From NCBI GenBank assembly GCA_037783415.1, contig JAZGTN010000171.1, positions 1-64,000 on the forward strand: a DNA stretch of 64,000 bases, written 5' to 3'. Below, piece after piece: positions 48,541 to 59,276 of this stretch; position 1 is the stretch's first letter; each line of letters begins with the position of its first letter. The notes under the pieces are model-generated. The model saw only the letters and a program-made list of their open reading frames with translations, did no database searches and had not been told where the DNA came from. This DNA comes from Leptasterias polaris (lineage: Eukaryota; Echinodermata; Asteroidea; Forcipulatida; Asteriidae). The translations under genes and the position numbers were made by a program.

Positions 48541-49314
48541 AAATTAAACAATCTTTCCCCCTCCCAAATCCCCGCTGACATCGTTTCACGGTGGATTTTA
48601 ACTGTTTTAATTAAACAGCAATTTAATAAAGCTGGAAACTTTTCGGTCCGTTTAGAAGATTTTTTTCTTGATATTGTTACTCATTAGTTCCACAGAAAAC
48701 GTGTGTGTGCATCACAACATTGGTCGAATTGAAAGTACAACAGTTACTGTACATGGAGTTGCACATTAAAACATGCAACTTTACGTGGTGAAAGTTTCCC
48801 TTGAATTATTTTTGCTTGAAACGCTATAGTTTTTGTACAACAAGGGTTTTCTGAGTACTTGGCCACTTTTCTTTGAGTTTTGGTGATTACAGAGTTTCAT
48901 GCCAGTTTCATCGATTTTGCTGCATGATTCGCCATCAAGGTCCATTCTTCGTGCCATTCCAAGTGGCGTTAGGCCTATGGCCTAATGCGCTAATTCACTC
49001 AATATTGCTTTCCATTTGCAAATCAATAGTGACGTCCGCATCTCTCTATTAGACCTTTCCATTGTTGATCAACAACGTGGGCAGGTTGACATGGACGGCC
49101 GAATATTAGCAAAACATTCAATCGACGTGTGAAAAAAATGTTGTGATCAAATTCAACATTTTCTGTAAAGCTTCATGAACTTAAACACCTTCAATGCATG
49201 ATTTGTTGGTTTGTTTCCAACAAATTCAACACTATTTTTGAATATTTGTGTAACATTGCTACTATGGCTATCTGTTTTTCACGAAAGCCCATTAGCGCCA
49301 CAAAAAAAAAATCT
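48541..49314. other. Non-coding stretch
   Basis: No gene seen. TTAGACCTTTCCATTGTTGA at ~49,050 resembles the right end of the nested ISL2EU element and may be a solo terminus. Confidence 0.45.
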
Positions 49315-49500
49315 AATCCGTTATTACGGATTCGAATCCGTTATTACGGATTCGCAATCCGTTATTACGGATTCGCAATCCGTTATTACGGATTCGCAAT
49401 CCGTTATTACGGATTCGCAATCCGTTATAACGGATTCGCAATCCGTTATTACGGATTCGCAATCCGTTATTACGGATTCGCAATCCGTTATTACGGATTC
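49315..49500. repeat. Array of nine 21-bp palindromic units
   Basis: The unit AATCCGTTATTACGGATT plus CGC is itself a perfect inverted repeat (AATCCGT / ACGGATT); one unit has TTATAA in its centre. The array ends 70 bp before the integrase-like reading frame. All frames stay open, so the ORFs over it are artefacts. Confidence 0.95.
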
Positions 49501-49570
49501 ATACTTTGTTGATTTATGCATGACTTGTATGTTTTAGTAGATTGCTGGTCCACCATCACACAAGTGCACA

Positions 49571-49935
49571 ATGCCACCGACAGCTTTAAATACAGAAATT
49601 GTTCGTTTTTATTTCAATTCGGGTTTCACCTATGATGAGATACTGGCGTCGTTACTAGCGAACCACAATATTTTGGTAAGCAGGCGAACTCTCCAGCGAA
49701 AACTCCGAGGTATGGGTTTGTTTCGGCGGAAACATCATACCGACATTGTTGAATTAGCTTGCTTCCTTGAAGAAGAAGTGCAGAAGTCAGGCCGCTTACA
49801 TGGCTACAGATGGATGCATTTGAAATGCATCCAAAATTGCATTAACACTGACAGGGAATCTGTCCGCCTTCTGTTAGGAATCTTAGATCCCGACGGAGTT
49901 AAGTGCAGAGCAAGGAAAAGGCTTCAGAGACGCGT
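49571..49935 (+). pseudogene. N-terminal part of an integrase-like gene, split by Element II
   Basis: The first ~120 codons form the N-terminal helix-turn-helix-like region of an integrase-core protein family widespread in aquatic animals (FTYDEILASLLANH, SRRTLQRKLRGMGL, GYRWMHLKC, LLLGILDPDGV). No intron is seen. The open frame runs on for 11 codons into Element II and stops at 49,967. The rest of the gene resumes at 63,034. The ATG at 49,571 suits the usual start of the family. This gene is probably itself transposon-derived, with the 21-bp palindromic array as a possible terminal sequence. Confidence 0.85.
49928..49935. repeat. 8-bp target site duplication, left copy (AGACGCGT)
   Basis: Identical to 63,026-63,033. 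A single copy is what the integrase reading frame requires. Confidence 0.88.
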
Positions 49936-49976
49936 GTTACGCACGATTGTGTCCGACGTTGACGATTAAGTCCGAC

Positions 49977-50440
49977 GTCATTTTTGAACCATTGTGTCCG
50001 CCCGATTGTGTCCGTAGAACCATTGTGTCCGCCCCAATGTGTCCTACAAACCATTATGTCCGCCCCATTGTGTCCTACAAACCATTGTGTCCGCCCCATT
50101 GTGTCCTACAAACCATTGTGTCCGCCCCATTGTGTCCTACAAACCATTGTGTCCGCCCCATTGTGTCCTTCAAACCATTGTGTCCGCACCATTATGTCCG
50201 TAGAGCCATTGTGTCCGCCCCAATATGTCCTACAAACCATTGTGTCCGCCCCATTATGTCCGTAGAACCATTGTGTCCGCCCCATTGTGTCCGTAGAACC
50301 ATTGTGTCCGCCCCATTATGTCCGTAGAACCATTGTGTCCGCCCCATTATGGCCGTAGAACCATTGTGTCCGCCCCATTGTGTCCGAACCATTCTGTCCG
50401 ACGAACTATTACGTCTGACGCACCACAGCTACATGGACTA
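49977..50440. repeat. 31-bp minisatellite, left end of Element II (~14 units)
   Basis: The unit consists of two similar halves, CCATTGTGTCCGCCC and CATTGTGTCCTACAAA. All frames on both strands remain largely open. The inner end (GTCCGACGAACTATTACGTC) resembles the inner end of the right array in complement. Confidence 0.95.
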
Positions 50441-51300
50441 TGAAGGAATACCTAGCCTCAGTGTTAAACTCATTACCTTTCCAGAAAAAGAAACCTATGA
50501 TACTGAATACTAACCTTTTGAAGTGCTTGAATAATGAACAGTTGACAGAGGGAAATTTATATTAAGAAAAAGAAGGGTTCACTCTGTCACCCGTTTTTAT
50601 GACATAGGACTGTGTATAAATTACGGTGTTATGAATAGTGGATTTTATTGAACTTTCTGGATTATTTGTCATAGCTCTGCCAATTTGATTGCAAACAAAT
50701 TATGAGTTAATAAACGTTAGATCTGAAGACTGATTCGTATATTTTGATGGTCGTTCATAACCTAGTGTACTATATTCTTTTTGGAAAGAAGCATGCATGA
50801 CGAGGCAAAACGCGACCGCAAACCTGGAAATCCCTCTGATTCCTCCTTGACTGAAAGAGGTTGTAAAGTAAATGAATGATATTTATTTCAATTGGAAAGT
50901 TACTTGCTGATAAATACCAACCGCAATAAAAGGCAAGTCCTACCTTCCTCACGATGTTCCGTTGTTTCAGGGAACGAACACCGTGGGGGAAATAGTGCCG
51001 TATTTTTAAATACCCGAGTAAGTACTCTAAGTAATATGAGTCTTTGGAATTTGTTTTTTGCAACATGAATTTTGGTTTAATGAACTCTTATGGACGGCTC
51101 CAAGGAAATCTTTTGTAAAATTTGGAGAATGTATTTGTTCTCTCAGTCCTCTCCTGGTCATAAAATGCCGTTTTGATGGAGTTAAATATATATACTTCAA
51201 TTGAGGTCACTAGTTTATTTTTATATTTTTATTTACATCGAATTCCATAACTGCCAAATTACGCATGACACGTGTAGCAGTATTGCTCGGCTTCGAAGCC
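50441..51300. other. Non-coding stretch inside Element II
   Basis: Only short frames. The first ~70 bp encode an unplaced peptide-like stretch ending at a stop near 50,511. No gene recognised. Confidence 0.4.
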
Positions 51301-51521
51301 ACTTGCGCCGTCAACCGCGCATAGTCGCGTCGTGCAGTCGCATCATGCCGAGGCAGAGTTTTGTATTCTTTGTACGGGGCCGGCCGGCACATTCACATCA
51401 TATTATGTCGTCGTATAGTTGCGTCGTGACGTCGCGCATTGTCCCGTCGTGCCGTCGCATAGTCACATTTGTTTACACTATACAGTGCTTCGCCAGTAGG
51501 CGGCGCTGTCTTGAGCTCAAA
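51301..51521 (+). repeat. Repeat D, copy 1 (221 bp)
   Basis: Starts ACTTGCGCCGTCAACCGCGC and ends GTCTTGAGCTCAAA; it contains clustered GTCGTG/GTCGC motifs. It matches copy 2 at 55,283-55,503. Confidence 0.93.
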
Positions 51522-52001
51522 GGGCGCACCACACTAAATAAACTCCCATAGGAACCAATGCTAAATGATAAATATTCAAAAATACTCAAAAAATCGTGAA
51601 AGTCTCTCAGCCTCTTGAAAACCAATCAAACATATTTTCGGACGACTGAACTTCAGAATTCTTTTCAATTTTTGCCAGGTCAGCCGTTTGGAATTTTTGC
51701 TAACTACCCCAGAAGAAAAAAACGCGAAAATTTGTATTTTTCCAAAACCGACTTGCTGCCAGTTTTCGTGAAGCACTTCTCTACTTACCCGGTCAAATAG
51801 GGCCAACTTTAACGCCTAAATTTATCAAGTCTCCTCAAAAGTTGAAGCACAGAACCCCCAGGTTGTGATAGATTATTATATTTACACAATCTATTAATTG
51901 CATGACCCCCAAAACGTTGTAATTAAAAATAAGTTGTGGGTTTACAAATTATGATAAGTAGCTTGGCGCATTAATTCTGGCTTATTTGGTGTGGTGCGCC
52001 C
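51522..52001 (+). repeat. Repeat C, copy 1: 480-bp MITE-like unit with GGGCGCACCACAC ends
   Basis: Begins GGGCGCACCACACTAAATAA and ends TTATTTGGTGTGGTGCGCCC, giving ~20-bp terminal inverted repeats. The same 480 bp recurs in the same orientation at 54,803-55,282. The 61- and 76-residue ORFs within it are identical in both copies and match nothing I know. Confidence 0.92.
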
Positions 52002-53400
52002 TATAAGGGCACTTAATTATTCTTTATGGTTAAAAAATTATGCTTAAATTGTTGAAAATAAGTCACTGACTTGATATCTGAAAAAATGAATTGGAAATGT
52101 TATTGCGTTCGTCTACAACAAGGTCAAACATGTTTGAGCATTTACATGTACTCTAGGCAATGCGATAAGAAAAACCTGCATTAACGCTGTGTACACTCTA
52201 ATGACAAGTCAGTTGTTATATCCAAATCCTAGTCACTCAACAAGTTATAAACTTATCTCTTTTTTTTAGTTATACGATTCTAAACGCCTTGCAATTATTT
52301 TTAATAATTGACAAGAGGGGGTTAACTAATGTGGAAGCTGTAAAAGGGAAAGGGGATTGAAGAGGGAGGGCCTGAGAAGGGGGGGGGGGTAGATTTTGCT
52401 TACCCGCCAACATTTTTAACCATGTAATCATATTGAGTTTAAAATGGTGAACTTTATAACAAAAAAGAATATACATAGGTCATTTTACCACGTTTAATTG
52501 TCATTCCAAGTTTCATTTTACCTAGCTTTAAGGGATAAGGGGGTGAATGGGTGGGCGGGGCGTGGGCGGGGCTTGTTGCAAAATGCCCTTCCAGACACTT
52601 TACGGTTAATAAATTGTGGGTGGACGGGAACAATATTGGACTATAGTTAAGAGTTAAGAGTTAAGACTGTAAGCTAATAAGGTGTTTGGGCTGGGGGATA
52701 GGGTCCGGGCTGACGGCTAGGGTTTTGGGCTTTGGGGGTAGGCTCGGCTGGGGGTTAGGGTTTGGGCTGGGGCTATGATTTCGGCTAGGGGCTAGGGTTA
52801 GGGCTGGGGGTTATGATTCGGCTTGGGTGTAGGGTTTGGGCTGGGGGCTGGGGTTTGGGCTGACGGCTACGGTTTTTGCCGAGGGTTGTACAGTATAGTG
52901 TAGGGTTTAGGCTGCTGGTTGGGGACTAGGCCTAGGGTTTCACACGCATCAGAGTGTATTCACCTTCCGGAAACTTGACATATATGATGACGAGTCCACC
53001 ACCTCCCCTACTCCTCTTCAAATAGTCTGTTGGTGGTTTTTCTCTCCTTTTTCATATTCAACCAGCCACGTTGGCTCATGATTCTTTGAATGTGACTAAA
53101 ACCGTCAGTCTCATACTTATTACTTTTCATAGTTTAACCATGCAGGTTTAGAAAGCAAACCCCTCTTTGAGTGTGAAACGTTGAATTATTCTCGGTTAAT
53201 AAATGTATTGTAATTTGAGGAAATAGAAACATTATTGCTATACTAACAGTTTACAGTCAAAGAAATGATGTTTCCAATGTAAAAACAGCAACAAAGTGAC
53301 AAACAATGCCCCCACACAACTCATTACTGTCGTTGTTTCAAGCCTACATAAATGTAAACAGAACACAAACATGGCTGCACGGGCGCCGCCATGTTGTATA
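52002..53400 (+). repeat. Repeat A, copy 1 (1,399 bp)
   Basis: Starts TATAAGGGCACTTAATTATT and ends at GCCGCCATGTTGTATA. It includes a G-rich degenerate stretch of GGGTTTGGGCTGGGGG motifs at about 52,660-52,940. It is followed directly by a second copy. Confidence 0.93.
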
Positions 53401-54802
53401 TATAAGGGCACTTAATTATTCTTTATGGTTAAAAAATTATGCTTAAATTGTTGAAAATAAGTCACTGACTTGATATCTGAAAAAATGAATTGGAAATGTT
53501 ATTGCGTTCGTCTACAACAAGGTCAAACATGTTTGAGCATTTACATGTACTCTAGGCAATGCGATAAGAAAAACCTGCATTAACGCTGTGTACACTCTAA
53601 TGACAAGTCAGTTGTTATATCCAAATCCTAGTCACTCAACAAGTTATAAACTTATCTCTTTTTTTTAGTTATACGATTCTAAACGCCTTGCAATTATTTT
53701 TAATAATTGACAAGAGGGGGTTAACTAATGTGGAAGCTGTAAAAGGGAAAGGGGATTGAAGAGGGAGGGCCTGAGAAGGGGGGGGGGTAGATTTTGCTTA
53801 CCCGCCAACATTTTTAACCATGTAATCATATTGAGTTTAAAATGGTGAACTTTATAACAAAAAAGAATATACATAGGTCATTTTACCACGTTTAATTGTC
53901 ATTCCAAGTTTCATTTTACCTAGCTTTAAGGGATAAGGGGGTGAATGGGTGGGCGGGGCGTGGGCGGGGCTTGTTGCAAAATGCCCTTCCAGACACTTTA
54001 CGGTTAATAAATTGTGGGTGGACGGGAACAATATTGGACTATAGTTAAGAGTTAAGAGTTAAGACTGTAAGCTAATAAGGTGTTTGGGCTGGGGGATAGG
54101 GTCCGGGCTGACGGCTAGGGTTTTGGGCTTTGGGGGTAGGCTCGGCTGGGGGTTAGGGTTTGGGCTGGGGCTATGATTTCGGCTAGGGGCTAGGGTTAGG
54201 GCTGGGGGTTATGATTCGGCTTGGGTGTAGGGTTTGGGCTGGGGGCTGGGGTTTGGGCTGACGGCTACGGTTTTTGCCGAGGGTTGTACAGTATAGTGTA
54301 GGGTTTAGGCTGCTGGTTGGGGACTAGGCCTAGGGTTTCACACGCATCAGAGTGTATTCACCTTCCGGAAACTTGACATATATGATGACGAGTCCACCAC
54401 CTCCCCTACTCCTCTTCAAATAGTCTGTTGGTGGTTTTTCTCTCCTTTTTCATATTCAACCAGCCACGTTGGCTCATGATTCTTTGAATGTGACTAAAAC
54501 CGTCAGTCTCATACTTATTACTTTTCATAGTTTAACCATGCAGGTTTAGAAAGCAAACCCCTCTTTGAGTGTGAAACGTTGAATTATTCTCGGTTAATAA
54601 ATGTATTGTAATTTGAGGAAATAGAAACATTATTGCTATACTAACAGTTTACAGTCAAAGAAATGATGTTTCCAATGTAAAAACAGCAACAAAGTGACAA
54701 ACAATGCCCCCACACAACTCATTACTGTCGTTGTTTCAAGCCTACATAAATGTAAACAGAACACAAACATGGCTGCACGGGCGCCGCCATGTTGTATATA
54801 TA
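53401..54802 (+). repeat. Repeat A, copy 2 (tandem)
   Basis: Reads as essentially identical to copy 1 throughout, differing by a base in a G-run near 53,780. It ends TATATATA before repeat C copy 2. Confidence 0.93.
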
Positions 54803-55282
54803 GGGCGCACCACACTAAATAAACTCCCATAGGAACCAATGCTAAATGATAAATATTCAAAAATACTCAAAAAATCGTGAAAGTCTCTCAGCCTCTTGAA
54901 AACCAATCAAACATATTTTCGGACGACTGAACTTCAGAATTCTTTTCAATTTTTGCCAGGTCAGCCGTTTGGAATTTTTGCTAACTACCCCAGAAGAAAA
55001 AAACGCGAAAATTTGTATTTTTCCAAAACCGACTTGCTGCCAGTTTTCGTGAAGCACTTCTCTACTTACCCGGTCAAATAGGGCCAACTTTAACGCCTAA
55101 ATTTATCAAGTCTCCTCAAAAGTTGAAGCACAGAACCCCCAGGTTGTGATAGATTATTATATTTACACAATCTATTAATTGCATGACCCCCAAAACGTTG
55201 TAATTAAAAATAAGTTGTGGGTTTACAAATTATGATAAGTAGCTTGGCGCATTAATTCTGGCTTATTTGGTGTGGTGCGCCC
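54803..55282 (+). repeat. Repeat C, copy 2 (480 bp)
   Basis: Same orientation, length and ends as copy 1 (51,522-52,001). It is followed immediately by repeat D copy 2. Confidence 0.92.
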
Positions 55283-55503
55283 ACTTGCGCCGTCAACCGC
55301 GCATAGTCGCGTCGTGCAGTCGCATCATGCCGAGGCAGAGTTTTGTATTCTTTGTACGGGGCCGGCCGGCACATTCACATCATATTATGTCGTCGTATAG
55401 TTGCGTCGTGACGTCGCGCATTGTCCCGTCGTGCCGTCGCATAGTCACATTTGTTTACACTATACAGTGCTTCGCCAGTAGGCGGCGCTGTCTTGAGCTC
55501 AAA
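55283..55503 (+). repeat. Repeat D, copy 2 (221 bp)
   Basis: Matches 51,301-51,521. Unlike copy 1 it continues into unique sequence (CGACATCCGGAACC). Confidence 0.93.
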
Positions 55504-55886
55504 CGACATCCGGAACCAACCTAAATCGGTGTCGGCGCGGACTCCTCCTTTTCCACTTTTACAATGGAATAGTGCAGCTGTGGTGTATTGTGTGCATAAT
55601 ATGTACACAAAACGTGCGCCGTGTGGCTCGGTGAAGTGCATGGCTGACAGGTAGAAAATGGAGCATTGGTAAGGGCTTAAGTTTAATTTAGTCTTAGATG
55701 ATTCCGCGGATGCTGGTCGTCACTATTATCTTTGGATTCTATATAGTTTGTAGTATTTTGTAGAGTTACAAAAGATAAACACTTTTAAAACTGAAAATGT
55801 CACGAAACAATAATTAGGCCAACGGCGTTTTGTATACAAATAAGGTATAAACTGCAAGTAGCTATTTGGATTTGTATCATTATTAA
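55504..55886. other. Short non-coding stretch
   Basis: No gene or repeat recognised between repeat D copy 2 and the hairpin element. Confidence 0.4.
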
Positions 55887-56273
55887 CCCAGTAACTGGGA
55901 TGCTGTACTCCATTTATAATCCCAGTAACTGGGGTGCTGTACTCCTTTTTCGAAATGTTGTATCCACGGGTGCCCTGCCTCAACCGTGACGATCAAGCGG
56001 TAGAGGCAGGGCACCCGTCTAAAATATGACGGGTGCCCTGCCTCAACCGTGTGGTCGTCACGGTTAAGACAGGGCGCCCGTCTAAAATGTTACGGGTGCC
56101 CTGCCTCTACCGCGTGGTCGTGACGGTTGAGGCAGGGCACCCGTGGATACAAGCGAGAGTTGGATCGCCATGGATTGAGTTTTGCTGTGGCTATGTGCAA
56201 CGCTTTCCTGGGGCGCTAGTACGACCGATGATGTCAAAATCGAAAAAAGGAGTACAGCATCTCAGTTACTGGG
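55887..56273. mobile_element. MITE with CCCAGTAACTGGG ends and a triple-hairpin core
   Basis: CCCAGTAACTGGGATGCTGT occurs at 55,887 and again at 55,921 (as ...GGGGTGCTGTACTCC). Its complement ends the element (GGAGTACAGCATCTCAGTTA). The core at 55,959-56,152 has three tandem hairpins, each with a ~20-23 bp stem (ACGGGTGCCCTGCCTCAACC and complement) and a 7-9 nt loop, separated by ~10-nt CTAAAATatg-type spacers. The core itself is bounded by TTGTATCC/GGATACAA. Confidence 0.85.
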
Positions 56274-56660
56274 TCTATATCATTATGATTTTTTTTAATG
56301 AAAAAGAGTAAGTAAACCCATAAGGAATGCATTTTTTATAACTCTTAGTCTCGGCCATAATCGCATACAGGAGTTGTGGGACAAATTCAAACTTTTTGAC
56401 TGTGCTTGTTTCTTTATTTAGGGCTGGGAACGTTGTGGCCGTGCTGTTACTTCTTGCATGGTGCAAACCGAGTGAGGAAACAAATAAAATCAGATGCGTG
56501 ACCGAAGAAAGACATCATGTCCTACTTGGTAAGTTGTTAGACAGCTACTTAACAGATCATCCTAAATAAGAAAAACAAACAAGTATTGCACAGTAATTTC
56601 AGGCAAGTTCGAACCTTTTTTATTTTTTGAGGTGTTTTTTCATTCCCCCCCCCCCCCCAG

Positions 56661-57988
56661 ATATCCTTGCTTGCAGAAGAATTTCTGAACGTTTTGACAA
56701 TGCAACTGGTCGGGCTGCGTACAGGCAGTTAAGACGATGGAGGGCCCTTTACAACGTATAGATACGGGAACATAGACTTGCTGGCCGAACAGAACCCAGA
56801 ATATTCATCGAAAACACAATACTGCTGAAGGAAGGAGAAGTAAAAAGCATCGTTAAGAAGAACTACACTTACAGTAAAGGGGGTAGTATTAGTAAGGTTT
56901 CTAAACGTATAGGGGAGTGCTTTCAAGGGGTTTCTAGGGAACAAACTTGTAGAAACTTAAAGGCAATGAAGTTACATCAGCGACTAGGACCGATCTTTTC
57001 AAACAAAGTACCGTTCAAACCTGTAATGGCTAGCGATGTCCAGAAAATACATCAAATAGACTAAGTATGTATGGTAAAATTAGCAGACACAAGTGGAGAT
57101 GATACATATAAGTACATTTTAAGTATCATGGATATTTTCAGCAGATACCTGTGGCTTTACCCATTACCGTCCAAACAGAGTAAACCCATTGCAAGGACGC
57201 TTGAGGACCTTTACCTTTCTGAAGGTCCTCCAAAGGTACTACAAAGTGATAATGGCAAGGAGTTCATGGGTCATGTCAATAAGTTTTGCACGAAGATGGG
57301 GATACGTCGAGTAAAGGGACGACCTTACCACCCCCAAAGCCAAGGAAAGATAGAATCGTCTCATCGAACATGGAAGAGGAAACTTATGTTCGATGTGGTC
57401 AAACTAAAAAAACATAAATGGGCACAACAACTAAAAATGTACGCTTTTCTGCGTAACACAGAATTTCATGATGCAATTAAGGCGACACCATTTGAGATTT
57501 ACCACGGACGAAAAGTTAACACAAAAATTCCGTCGGACATGAATGATCAATCCAAAGATGGCAATTCTCGGTTGCGCAAAGTTCAAAGTGTGCGCCGTAA
57601 AGCTGATCGAGTCTCTAGACAGAATGCAGATAGAATGGTTCGAAAATCAATGGCAAAATTTTCCCCAAGTCTTTATTTGGTTGGCGATAAGATTTTGATC
57701 AGGTCACGTGGGCGAGGCAAGGTTTCTAATACAGGTGTGTATGAGGGAGAAGTTATAAAAACAAATTATAATCGCCATACGTATAAGGTGCGATTCAAGG
57801 AGAGTGGTAGTAAATTGACTGAAAGGTGGTTCCGTGTTGCTGATTTAGCCGCGGTGACGCAGACTATGGAAACGGAAAGACGAAAGTTACACCACGGTGT
57901 CTTCAAGAAAGTCGTAGAATTTTGCCAGTGTGACGATGACGCATGCGATCAGTTTGCCGTTCCATTTTGTTCTAACAAAATGGCATAG
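56661..57988 (+). pseudogene. Integrase (rve) gene, KRBA2-like/Ginger-type, with in-frame stops
   Basis: A DDE integrase of the retroviral-like rve fold as found in Ginger DNA transposons and KRBA2-like host genes. The coding segment follows an AG acceptor-like site after a C-run at 56,660. Two in-frame stops (TAG 56,759; TAA 57,062) break the N-terminal half. From 57,071 the frame is open for 305 codons. Catalytic residues are visible: Asp in SIMDIFSRYLWLYPL, Asp in LQSDNGKEFMG and Glu in SQGKIESSHR. A C-terminal basic chromodomain/GPY-like region follows (VGDKILIRSRGRGK) and then a cysteine-bearing tail. There are no LTRs around it. Introns could hide one stop but not both easily, so I call it a pseudogene. 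Confidence 0.85.
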
Positions 57989-58051
57989 ACTTGTTGCAAA
58001 TAATCTCACTTAAATTGCAGAATTAAAAAACACAACTTAAGATGGGTCAGT

Positions 58052-59276
58052 TTGAGAGATTCTGCCAACAAAGTTGATCCATTATTTGAGTTCTTTTGTA
58101 GTATTAGTCGGCAGGGAAGCTTCAAAACTGCTCACGATGATTTAGTTACAAACGCTATTGAGCACGAATTGGTTCCTGAAGGTTTCATTCCAAGGGACGG
58201 AAGCTGCATGTTTCATTCCTTGGCACAAAGCCCAAGTAATTTGTTGGGCACTCAGTACGATCAGCAAACTATTAGGTCAGATGTAGTGGCATGGTTGCGA
58301 TTAAACCCTACCTACAGAGGGAGTAACCTCTCAGAATTTGTTCCTAATCTAACGTGGGATGAGTATTTGAACAGAATGTTAGGGAATGAATGGGGGATCA
58401 TATCGCATTACACGCTGCCGCCAATACCTTTCACGTCAGAATAGGCGTTGTTTCTAGTCAGCATCGCGGGATAACATTTATTGAGCCCGATAACGCAGAC
58501 GTGTTGTTTGGAACAGTTTATCTTGGACATGAATACGAGTTTCATTACATTCGACTAGAACCAATGACCAGAATCACACAAAAGAACGTTCCATGTGAAC
58601 ATTCAAGCCCCAGTCACACCAATGACCATTCAAGCCCCAGTCACACCAATGACCATTCAAGCCCAAGTCACCAATGACCATTCAAGCCCCAGTCGTACCA
58701 ATGACCATTCAAGCTCTTGTCATGATAATGAACCACAGAGCACATCAAACGATCCACCGTTTTTTACAATACACATTTCAACACCTTCAGAATTGCATGA
58801 TAGTGCAGACCAATGTTTGGATCAAGGCACGGATTCGCGATTTTTACTTTGCCATTTCCCAAATGAAATATTGCGACATATTCTCCGACATATCGTAACA
58901 ACGTCGGCAGCTCATGTAGGTATTTTGAGACTTCTTTTTCCGGAAAGTGTGAGATTCAACGCTCTCTTGGCGGAATTATTTTTACCGAGAATATACGTAT
59001 CCCCAAGTGCTGTGGCATATATGGAAGGCAGTCTTAATGATATTCCTGTTGGTCAACTACGCGAATGGTCACTGACAAAACTATATTGATACGTTGGAAA
59101 GAACAGTGGGCTGGCAACAGAAATACGCGATCTTTTTTGATACTTTAAAAAATGGCTCTTTGGCAAGGTCGTGGTTTGTGCTGTTGGTCTTGGATGGTTT
59201 AAGTTACATGATTACCATCCATCAGGGGGATGGGGAAAGTAAAACATTTGTTAGAGTTGTATACCTTGTATCATAG
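58052..59276 (+). pseudogene. OTU-type cysteine protease region with frameshifts, downstream of integrase
   Basis: An OTU deubiquitinase-like domain: Asp-Gly-Ser-Cys in PRDGSCMFHSLAQ (58,195-58,233) and a His-containing end, YLGHEYEFHYIRLEP. The two halves are in different frames. A G-run at 58,391-58,395 appears one G short for the frame to continue into GDHIALHAAA. Next comes a 27-bp tandem repeat encoding HSSPSHTND (~58,600-58,720), where a 2-bp loss shifts frame again. An F-box-like stretch (FPNEILRHILRH) follows, then another shift near 59,088. It lies 60 bp after the integrase stop with an AG-like acceptor (58,019) between, so it was probably part of one integrase-OTU protein or transcription unit. 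Inactive as written. Confidence 0.75.

Noticed and set aside
49315..50440. CRISPR array (21-bp and 31-bp repeats)
   Set aside because: Units are head-to-tail with no unique spacers, and the context is an intron-bearing animal genome.
52660..52940. Interstitial telomere
   Set aside because: GGGTTAGGG appears only sporadically among varied G-rich units; no regular hexamer array.
51522..55282. Repeat C copies as LTRs of a retrotransposon
   Set aside because: Ends are GGGCGC...GCGCCC rather than TG...CA, no primer-binding or polypurine site is seen, and the interior (tandem A) has no gag-pol coding.
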